From: Triplophysa rosa
Taxonomy: Eukaryota > Chordata > Actinopteri > Cypriniformes > Nemacheilidae
Assembly (NCBI RefSeq): GCF_024868665.1
Contig: NW_026634366.1
Coordinates: 1 to 64,000 of the forward strand
Length of the DNA: 64,000 nt
Direction of reading: 5' to 3'
The notes beneath the pieces are model-generated. The model ran no database searches and was not told the origin of the DNA. It saw nothing but the letters and a program-made list of their open reading frames with translations. This document shows, piece by piece, positions 55,761-64,000 of the stretch. Every line of letters starts with the position of its first letter. Position 1 is the stretch's first letter. Made by a program: the position numbers and the translations under genes.

Positions 55761-57583
55761 ACAGGTGAGGGCGAGCTGTTACGTTGAGGTTGGACCACGT
55801 GGTTCACTCCACTTTCTCGGAAAGTCCTGATCCTTACCCAGTCAGCTGTGACTGGGTGTGAGTGGTCAGCTGGAACAGGGGTTACCTGATGGGAAAAGGT
55901 TCGAATCAGAGCGGTTAGTTTATCAAAATACACAGTATGTGACAATGGCTGCACGCTGTCCTCTCTTAACGCCGTGGTTGGGCCTGGAAATTGACGACCT
56001 GTTAGCAATTCAAAAGGTGTAAAGCCTGAGATCCTGTTGACAGAAGAACGAATAGACATGAGAGCAATGGGTAAAGCTGACAGCCAGTTCAATTTAGTCT
56101 GTGCACAGATTTTAGCCAATTTCAGTTTAATCGTCAGGTTAAGGCGTTGAACCTTACCTTGGCTGGCCGCATGGTAAACGGCACCATACGCATGTGTGAG
56201 GCCTAGAGCCTGTTCAACCACTTTCAGATGTTCATTTTTAAAATGGCTACCGTTATCGGATCTGATACGACGTGGGAACCCATCGTGTGGTATGTATTGA
56301 TTGATTAAGCACTTTATCACAGCCGTACTATCCTCTCGGCCGACAGGATATGCTTCTGGCCAACCAGTGAAATAATCAACAATCACCAAAACATAGCGTT
56401 TGCCATGCACCCGTGCAATCATATCTGTGAAGTCAATCACAATTTCTTCCCCTGGACCAGATGTTAATGGAAAAGAACCTTTTTTAGGCTTGATGCTGGG
56501 TTTCACATTGTGTTCCTGACAGATACAACAGCTTGTCACATGACCTGACACCATGGATTGCAAAAATGGATGCCACCAATATTCGAGAGCTCTCATCATT
56601 TGCATGTCACTTACATGGCTTACCCCATGGGCTTGAGTCAAGATTGAACCGGTCAGAGAGACAGGCAATGCCGGACGTCCGTCTGGCGCTTGCCATAGAC
56701 CATCTGGCGAGCATATACCTCCATGCTGCAACCAGACTGATTGTTCTTCTGGGGCAGATTTCTGTTGTTCTTTGACCAAATATTCTCGAGTGAAACGAGG
56801 CAAAAGATCACTACAGGTTCTATCTGATCTCACCACCTGCTGAGTTGCAACATAGCCAGCTGTAGTTTTGGCAGCTAGATCAGCTGCATTGTTTCCATCA
56901 GTGATAGGGGAATCATTTTTGGAATGTCCTGGACATTTAATAACTGCTACCTCTTTGGGTATCATCAGGGCCTCTAAAAGGTCCCTGGCTTCACATGCAT
57001 GTGTAATTGGTCGACCTGTTGATGTGGTGAACCCACATCTCTGCCATAAGGGCAATTCCACGTGGACAGCTGTTACAACATATGCTGAATCGGAATATAT
57101 GTTCACACGAGTCTCACCAGCGTAATGAAGGGCTCTTGTTACTGCTATCATTTCAGCTCTTTGTGCTGACTGTTTTCCTCCCAATTGCCCTGACTCCCTG
57201 GTCATGAAATTACTTCCTTGCTGTTCCACAATGGCATAGGCTGCTTTCAGACTCCCATCCTCTGCTCTGAAACAACAACCATCTGTGAACAATATCATAA
57301 CTGGCGGTGGTGTCGTCAACGGCACCGCAGATAGATCTTCTCTTACTTTGGATGCTCTCTCAGTGATGGGTGCACAATCGTGTGGCTGTCCATTTCCCAT
57401 TAGATCAGCCATATTGATGCCTTCATGTGTGTATGTGAGATTCGGGCTGGTCAAAATCTTAGCTATTCTTCTCTGTCTCAGTGGTGATAACGTGAATGAT
57501 GCTGAATTTACAAATGACATGATAGAGTGTGTGGTGAGTATTGTTAATGGGTGGCCCATTACAATGTGTGATGTTTTGTGCAC
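55721..57583 (-). pseudogene. pol: ERV-B pol: RNase H and integrase (5'-truncated)
   Basis: Minus-strand frame of 620 codons. Residues 1-60 are the end of the RT connection (FTLSPLRQRRIAKILTSP). RNase H follows with D101 (FTDGCC), E144, D165 (YSDSAYVV) and D235. Integrase has H319/H323/C352/C355 for zinc, then D384 (VIDFTD) and D443 (RSDNGSHF). At the position of the third catalytic residue, 35 residues on, Q479 is found (GKVQRLN) where Glu is expected. Protease and RT palm are missing; the frame ends near 57640. The last 40 bases overlap the macro-domain ORF. The sequence is a lineage distinct from ERV-A. Confidence 0.87.
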
Positions 57584-57640
57584 AACTTTAGCTAAACCCG
57601 CTGCAAATCGGGAATGTGGAAATATTATTCAGTTAGAAGT

Positions 57641-58283
57641 ATGATTTAATTACCAATATAATCAATAAGTGTTTTCTTTCATTAAATCATTAAGCTGTGT
57701 GCTTTTATCATGTGCTTGCTATTTTTACTCAGAGTGAAACCACAAAAGAGGAACTCACAAAGAGCTGCATGAATAAAAAACAGGATGTGGGTTAAACTGA
57801 CAGAACATTTAGTTCTGCTAGGCTGACAAAGAGTCACAAAGAGATGAATTAATCCACTGCATATGTTTTAAGTATAATCATGAGTTTTGATGTGTTTTAT
57901 TGAATCATAGGATTAAGAAACAACGCTGCTTAATTAAAGCATTAGAGGATTGAGTTTTTTACTGAAAGTATTTTGATATGTTGTCTTGCTACATGAAACT
58001 GTCTCTAGGGAACACTTCCTAAAACTAGCAACTGACCGCAGGGTGCAAAAGATGCATTGCAAAAAACTGTTGTTTTGCAGGAACTAACACAGAAGGAGGA
58101 GTCAGAAGATGAGAACGACGTCAAATACTGAATAAATATGTGTGTTTTTAAATAATCTGGGTTGTTGGCTTGTGGTGGAGTGAGGAGATCGTCTGACAAC
58201 CCAAAGCTTTGTTACTCCTTTTTACATCTGATAATAAACTTCTAATCGATTTAAGAGAACGTCTCTGTGCAAATTTTTGAACA
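57641..58283 (+). mobile_element. LTR-like sequence, plus orientation
   Basis: The right end reads like R-U5: an AATAAA signal (aataaac at about 58232), then an end in tttttgaaca at 58283, directly abutting resumed transposase coding sequence. The left edge is unclear (57641-57700). It is not the same sequence as the 52590-53277 LTR. It could belong to the plus-strand env fragment at 53.7 kb. Confidence 0.4.
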
Positions 58284-58941
58284 TGCAGGACTGCCTCAAA
58301 AGTCCAACAGTAGCTCACCATTCACACTGTATTTCAGACATCTCTTAGTAGAGGCCACAGAACAGGAAACAAGTGAGACATCTTTCCCTAAGGACAACAA
58401 TCCATACTTTTGTCCAGGTATTATCGACGTGCTCTTTGGGCATTACCTCGCCATTTTTCCTATGTGGAATGGTTTACTGTTAGGACATCCACAATTTGCA
58501 TCACATGGTCAGAAGGACATGCCACAAACACAAATACACAAAACAAGAAACACTAACTGCCACGTTGAAAAGTGGTTTGGGTTGGTCAAACACACCATCC
58601 TGAAATCTAAGAAAAAGTTCAGACCAGGAACATTCATCAGAAAAATGCATTGCTCCCTCCAAACAAGGTACACCGAGCACATAATTCAACACAACCTATC
58701 AGAAAATCTATTGCTAAAGCCTCTGCCACCAATGGATATCAGTCATTCTCAAGAAAATTGGATGAAAAGAAAGGTAAAACAAATACCGGGGAAAAAATCT
58801 AAATACTTTTCAGCACCACAGACCATACCAGTTCCACAAAAAACCCAAAGGACCCAGAAGTGTAGAAAGGACCTGGAAAAGAGCCAGGCAACATGTTCAA
58901 AATTTAACCACCATTCTCGAGCTGCAGAGACATTTAATTAA
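58284..58941 (+). CDS. MULE-like transposase C-terminal exon(s)
   Basis: Open frame to a stop at 58941. It includes DNNPYFCPGIIDVLFGHYLA, FPMWNGLLLGH, and NCHVEKWFGLVKHTIL with RPGTFIRKMHCSLQTRY, a region I know from the same teleost transposon family. The Glu in VEKWF is a candidate third catalytic residue (inference). The C-terminal 80 residues are Lys/Gln/Ser-rich. Its N-terminal boundary is an LTR end rather than a splice acceptor, so upstream coding sequence is lost in the ERV block. The protease exons follow after the AG acceptor at 58983-58984. Confidence 0.6.
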
Positions 58942-58984
58942 TGAATTTGAGGAAAAGTAATTCAAAAAGCAAATGTTATTGCAG

Positions 58985-60773
58985 GTTGACATGCTACGGA
59001 CAAAACCCTTTACAAACTTGCTTGTTGCCATTCTGAGGTCCCCTGATGAGAAACTGGAGTTTCTGTTGCATCATGCTGCTTTCCAAACATTGAGGCCCGA
59101 TAATTGGTTATTTGGAGAGGTATGTCTATCAGGAATAAAATATGAATGCCAAAAAGAGTAAATGTACAGTATGTGCAATTTACTGTATAAACTGATTTAA
59201 ATTGTTGAAGTATAATTTACATGTTTGTACTTTCAGACTATTGATTGTTACCTTAGAGCGGTTCTTAATGCAAAGGCTGATTCTGCGAAACTCTACCTAC
59301 TCAGTCATTACACTACTTGTGCAATTAAAAATGGCCCAAGAGAGCAGATGGCTCGACAAGGACTACGAAAAGTGAGTGCAACTCCAATTATGTTTCTGAT
59401 GATTTAGATCACAAACACACACGTCTGGTTTATTATCTCTGTGGGGACAGTCCGTAGGAGTAATGGTTTTTATACGGCAAAAACTGTATAATAACCCTAC
59501 CAGTAAACCTTAAGTTCATATAGACAACTTTTGCATTTTTAGAATTTCTAAAATTATCGTTCTGTATGATTTATAAATTGTTTTGTTTTTTTGCCCGTGG
59601 GGACCTACATTTTGTCGACACGAGTCCCCATTAGTTGGTGTGCATTCAGGTTTAGGTGCCCACCGGGATGTAAAAACAATGCCACACACATACGCACATT
59701 TATTGTATTTTTGAATGTCATGCAGGTTGACTTTGAGCAATATGATGGCGTAATAACCGCTGTCAATGTTGACAATGCACACTGGAGGTTTGTGGTAAGT
59801 AGAAGATAAATAACTTGTTTGCTTTAAAACATGTATTACACATGAACACATTCCAATAGTAATGTTTCTTCCAATGAATTATGTAATGTCTTATTTTAGT
59901 ATCTCCATGCTGTATCACAACAAATATTTGTGGTTGACCCTCAATATGGAAATGACGAAATGGAGGCAGCCACACAGGCGTGTGAAAAATTTGGGTACAT
60001 TAGCATTCCTTTTAAACAACCTGCAACTTTTCTGCACTGTATTTTTGGTGGGTCTTTGCTGAAGAAAAACTAAATTACAGTAAATTGTATTTCTCCAACA
60101 ACAGGGAGTACTTAAAAATGAGGAGGAATCAACATGGAAGAGAAGACTGGGTAGACACCAAATGGCAGCCTGCCACAATAAAACATACTTTTCAGGAAGA
60201 TGGTTGCAGCTGTGTTGTGTTTGTGATGGAGGTATTGAAAATAGTCATATACTTTTTCAGCCTTTTCCGCATCGATTTACTGAGATGTCCTGCTTTTTGT
60301 GTAGATGGCCAGGCAGGTTGTGGAAGACTTTCCGAAAATTCCAGAAAGCATTAATATAGATCCCAGCAAGGACTGGATGTCCCACTGCAGGAGAAATGTG
60401 GCAAACGAAATTTTACTAGCATCAGGTATTTTAACTTTTTAATGTCCTTTGTGTATTTCTTGGACAGACCATTTATGTATTAAAAGGATAACCTTATCTT
60501 CATTTTAATTATTGCAGTGTCAAGGGATGAAAATTGTTCCATCTGTGGACAAAAAGACAGACCTCAACCACAAAAGCACTGCATTTGGGTAATTCATATG
60601 TCATGATTTCACTGGTGAAAAATGAAAGTGATTTAAACATTAAACAAATTTAACAACTTGGCTTTTTGTTCCAGATTCAATGTGAATTGTGCCAGAGGTG
60701 GTACCATGTAGATTGTCTCAAGATAGTGGTCCCATCAAAAGACCAACAATGGTTTTGTGATTTGTGCCTATAA
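58985..60773 (+). CDS. Ulp1-like cysteine protease with PHD finger, transposon-encoded, multi-exon
   Basis: Eight exons with GT/AG borders can be joined: 58985-59119, 59237-59371, 59726-59794, 59900-59994, 60105-60231, 60305-60425, 60518-60588 and 60675-60773 (TAA). The third and fourth carry NVDNAHWRFV (catalytic His) and IFVVDPQYG (Asp). The fifth carries FQEDGCSCVVFVME, i.e. the Gln and the nucleophile Cys of Ulp1/SENP (C48) peptidases, which cleave SUMO-like proteins (family knowledge). The last two encode a C4HC3 PHD finger: CSICGQ, HC, CELC, WYHVDCL and WFCDLC. No stop or frameshift was found across all eight. AATAAA follows at 60887. It lies downstream of MULE-like transposase exons in the same sense; whether one protein or two is unknown. 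Confidence 0.78.
59410..59690. mobile_element. Dispersed GTCCCC repeat, copy 2 (in an intron)
   Basis: Same blocks as at 3006-3290 (tctggtttattatctctg, tggggacagtccgtagg, then tttaggtgcccaccggga). It lies between protease exons 2 and 3. Confidence 0.7.
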
Positions 60774-60886
60774 TGTAGTTGTTTAATTTGATATGTATTT
60801 GATGCTAAATCTTGTTTTTTTTTCTTTCAAAATGATTGTTTTGAAATGGCTAAAATGGCTACACTGAAAATTCCTAAATGGTGTTG

Positions 60887-60892
60887 AATAAA
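60887..60892 (+). terminator. Polyadenylation signal after the PHD exon
   Basis: AATAAA lies 114 bases beyond the stop codon. Confidence 0.5.
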
Positions 60893-60899
60893 CAGACTG

Positions 60900-62400
60900 G
60901 ATATCATCTTTTACATCTTTCTAATGTATTTTTTGCATTGAGTGATGTTTTCAATCTTTGATAACTGTGCTTGAGACTGAACCCATCATATTATTAAACA
61001 GATTTTACATCAAACATGATAGAACATAACATCAGGATGTCTATTGGGATAAATTCATCAAGACCTTTTGGTATAGAGACTCATTCTGATCTCACTTAAA
61101 ATGTTAGTAATATGACAAATTATCATGAATGGTTTCAACTTTATTTAAATTGCAGGTTGGCTTTTTACATTGTTTTATTGAACATAAGTTCCAAAATATA
61201 TACAGGACAATCAGCTTTAAATATGCTTGACATTTTTGAATATTTTTTTTCAAAAGGCTATTGAGCTGGATAATGTGTAATGGAAGAAACCCATATAACA
61301 CAACCGGATATAGACAGCAAATAATTATGCATAAGAGTTGTAGTATGGTCTTGGTTTAGGCTAAGTCAGTAGACGACTGTATTTTAAAAGCTGTTGAACT
61401 GAGCTGCGTTTTCCCAAAAGGCTACGCAGATCGTAAAATCAATCGTACGACTCATCTGAGACATATGTACCGTTTCTCAAAAGCATTGTAACTTAAGTAG
61501 CACTTGAAAGTAGTCGTAGATACGTTTGCTCTGCAGTAATCGTAAATCCATAAGTGCCTCTTAAGAAGAAAGAGTGATGAGATCACCTGCAGGACAACTG
61601 GGTATTTGCACCTAAACTTTAATTACTAAATTAATAAAATAACTACAGTACAAAAATTAAATGACTGAACACATATTTATAAAGTAAATATGAAAAAAAT
61701 ATATGGGCAGGTTATGGTTTTTAACAAAGGATGTATAGTTGTTGCTGGACTGCTGGATGAAAGTTACTTCGCATTTCAGGCAGAGTAAAAATGCTGTGTT
61801 TGGAAGAGAAGTGGCCAAAATGCTTACTTGGTGGTTGTCAGCGTCTTTCTCCTGCTGCTATAGTAGTGCAGTCATGATTTCCTCTGTGAGAAGACTGCAC
61901 TGTAAAAAATAAAACATGCCATTTACTTAAAAAAATTGAGGTAACATTATTACACTTATTTTTTTAAGTAGTTTTTAAGGTTTTTGTTTTTTGTGGAATT
62001 TACCTTAATAAATGAAGTAAAATTCTCTTGACTATTCAATCAACGGCACATGATGACTTTGTATCATTTAAGCAATGTGCTTTTTTATTTAAGTTGTCTC
62101 ACAAATAAGGTTAGTAAAATTTCCTCATTTGTATTGATGAAAATGACTTGACTATAAAATGTACTGCCAAGTCGTCAAAGCAGTTTTAAGATGTAAACAA
62201 AAAAACTTCCATTTTCAAGATAAGTGAAAATGGTCTTTTTGTTCCACAAACGTGTGGGAAAGTGTCACGTTCGGGACTTTTTTATAACAACTTGTAGCAA
62301 AACGTGATGTAACAAAACCATGTAGAACAATCTCAAACGCTTAATCCCGTTTACAACAGAACTTGATACCATGCTTTGTCTCTCAATCTAAGTCATGAGG
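60900..62400. other. No gene; MITE-like pieces
   Basis: AT-rich. A cactgtaaaaaataaaac end at 61904 resembles fish hAT MITE termini. The cgtacgactcatctgag region (61440-61560) also looks repetitive. Boundaries are not defined. Confidence 0.4.
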
Positions 62401-62401
62401 A

Positions 62402-62688
62402 GTTTGTTTTTAAGTGATAGTAATTTGCCGGACAACTTGCACACATCGAGTTCCAAGAGCAGCTTTTGAAAGGCCTCAAATGTGTTCTTCAGTTTTTCGG
62501 GTAGGTGAGGTTTAGTGCATACGTGAGGCCAAGAAGAACAGCACAGGCTCTAGCCAAATTGCCCAAGCCAGCCATGACTTGCACCCCCTCCAAGTTGATG
62601 CTGATGTCCTCCTGATGATCTCCTTTGCAGATGGCAATTTTCATTATGTGCTGCAGTACATCTTGCTGCACATCTCCGTTGTCACACT
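62402..62688 (-). pseudogene. SAMD3-like terminal exon with a one-base frameshift
   Basis: Read on the minus strand from an AG acceptor (tgttttacag) at about 62689: CDNGDVQQDVLQHIMKIAIC, DISINLEGVQVMAGLGNLA, ARACAVLLGLTYALNLTYP. One base is missing in an A run near 62505. The family-typical end NTFEAFQKLLLELD...LSLKNKLL follows to a TAG at 62402. This is the C-terminal end of a fish-expanded family annotated as sterile alpha motif domain-containing protein 3-like. The single homopolymer shift could be a sequencing error. Other exons, expected to the right on this strand, were not recognised. Confidence 0.6.
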
Positions 62689-62759
62689 GTAAAACAAACA
62701 TTACATGAGTCGTTTTATACTGTCTATCTCTATACTGCATTGGATGTCCATAATTTTTT

Positions 62760-63330
62760 TAATTGATTTGTGTATGGTTGTAAACAAAACATTATTACAT
62801 TATAACAGTTTAAAATGCTATGGCAACTTTAAGTTAACCATCTTAGTTTAACGTTAACATTGAAACATAATAATATGATGTTTTAGCGGACCACACAAAT
62901 AGTCACAATAACATAGCTCAAGTACAGTTTCAACAATGATAGAGGGTGTATTCAGAGAATAAAAAACATTAAAAAATTACATTTGTTGACACTTGTGTGG
63001 AGGGATGATGTCAATAATGTAAAACACCTCCCTCATTAATTCAAATTTTCAGTTCACTTATTCAGATGTTGATTCCGAGCCAACTCGCACCACTCCAAGC
63101 GTGATTCAACTAGCTTCGCAGCCTTTGGAGGTGGGTGCATCTCTTGATGCCAGGTGGAGTAAGGTTTATATACACAGTTCTTACTAGCTGCTCTCTGTAT
63201 GTAAATGACATAATATTCTTCTATACATCACACCTTTTGGGTTTGAGAACAGAAACTGTTTCAATGGTCCACTTTAGACATTCTACTAACTATAAGTATA
63301 CATGCCAACTAACTCTCATCAGAGTAATAG
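62760..63330. other. No gene recognised
   Basis: Intergenic. A short plus-strand stretch (YSDVDSEPTRTTPSV, about 63059-63103) is open but has no known match. Confidence 0.35.
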
Positions 63331-63334
63331 TACA

Positions 63335-63640
63335 ATAGTGGCCAAAAGTTTTGGGACACTTGAGTGAAATTTTTCACATTATTTAAAGAAAACTTTTGAT
63401 CTGAGGTGTTTGCTTAAATATCTGAAATTAGTTAAGTAGACAAAAATATAATTTTACAAACATACATGTTTTTTCATGACAAAACAAACATTTTATTTAA
63501 TAAAAAATGTTTTTTAAATGGATAACTTTGATTGAATAATGAAGAAAGAACAGCCAGTAAGAGCTCAGAATAGATGGAAACGCCTTTAAAAGCATCTCAG
63601 GGTGAGACCTCAAGAAGCTGCTTGATAAAATTACATGAAA
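63335..63640. mobile_element. Tc1-like terminal fragment
   Basis: atagtggccaaaagttttg (63335) is a classic fish Tc1 inverted-repeat start. The following non-coding sequence is compatible with a Tc1 5' end. The transposase and other end are missing. Confidence 0.5.
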
Positions 63641-63667
63641 ACATTTCTGCAAATTCTAGTAGAAAGT

Positions 63668-64000
63668 AGGGCTGTGCAAAAATATCGATACATGTAACTA
63701 TCGCAATATATATTTTTTTGATAGTATATCGATAGTGATACCTCTACTATCGATAATTTTTTAAAAATCATGTCATATACATACAGCCAAAAGTAAATGG
63801 AAGCGAGCATGGCGAAAAATATAAGAACGCTTGGAGCTCTCAGAGCTGATGTGTGGGTGTGCTTTGGTTTTCAAAATAAGTAATGGAGTAATGAGTTATA
63901 TAAAATAATGCTGTTTGTAGGCTTCGCAAGTCATGACACAAGTCACTTGGCTACTGCAATGCATTAGACAAAAAGTAACAATGATATTTATTGTGCTTTC
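63668..64000. other. Possible hAT-like start, otherwise no gene
   Basis: tagggctgtgcaaaaatat followed by atcgata blocks in both orientations (63690-63760) resembles termini of fish hAT-type non-autonomous elements. The element continues beyond the window. Confidence 0.3.

Noticed and set aside
62489..62740. Treating the Met at 62740 as the start of the SAMD3-like protein
   Set aside because: Residues before CDNGD do not fit the family and an AG acceptor lies directly before that codon, so the Met is intronic.

Overview
This is a vertebrate, almost certainly teleost and probably cyprinid-like, nuclear genomic segment that is dominated by transposable elements. The evidence is split genes with GT/AG introns, long CA/GT microsatellites, a DD36E Tc1/mariner element, L2 and L1/Tx1 LINEs, DIRS and Ty3/Gypsy-like LTR elements, endogenous retroviruses, and fish-type repeat tails (the 3' tail ending in tttacatttacattta and the tail starting aactcaactttatttata). 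The only clear ordinary host gene is the 3' part of tmem41a (40396-41538). A frameshifted SAMD3-like exon lies near 62.4-62.7 kb.

Layout: 0.3-2.1 kb holds decayed minus-strand coding sequence of virus-like character. 2.2-5.5 kb is low-complexity DNA, a 5'-truncated LINE and a MITE. 5.5-6.8 kb is an LTR followed by a Pro/Ser-rich ORF that recurs at 18 kb. 7.4-9.3 kb has a solo LTR with a target-site duplication and a TIR element inserted in a local tandem repeat. 9.4-15.7 kb is a minus-strand endogenous retrovirus (ERV-A: LTR, internally deleted env, pol, gag zinc knuckle, in-frame UAG between gag and pol) whose pol is partly duplicated around a 202-base N gap. 15.7-17.9 kb is a DIRS-like gag. 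19.15-25.8 kb is a minus-strand L2-type LINE carrying an intact Tc1/mariner DD36E element and flanked by a solo LTR.

26.5-38.3 kb is one minus-strand L1/Tx1-like LINE split by two LTR insertions. One of those LTRs is itself split by about 8.5 kb of palindrome-based tandem repeats. 40.4-41.5 kb is tmem41a. 43.5-48.3 kb has a LINE tail, a Merlin transposase relic and a MITE.

48.46-60.77 kb is a multi-exon DNA-transposon gene: MULE-like transposase exons followed by Ulp1-type cysteine protease exons and a PHD finger. Its 5' half is broken by a hAT element (which contains a hAT-type MITE), both with perfect 8-bp target duplications, and by a retroviral block (52.6-58.3 kb).

The most striking item is in that retroviral block. 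Directly after integrase, overlapping it by about 40 bases and in the env-proximal position, ERV-B carries an intact 201-codon ORF with an OARD1/TARG1-like macro domain (predicted ADP-ribosyl hydrolase) that keeps both expected catalytic residues. The surrounding retroviral genes are truncated, inverted or mutated. Ns at 8282, 13452-13653 and 54696 all lie beside duplications or an inversion, so assembly error must be excluded for those structures.
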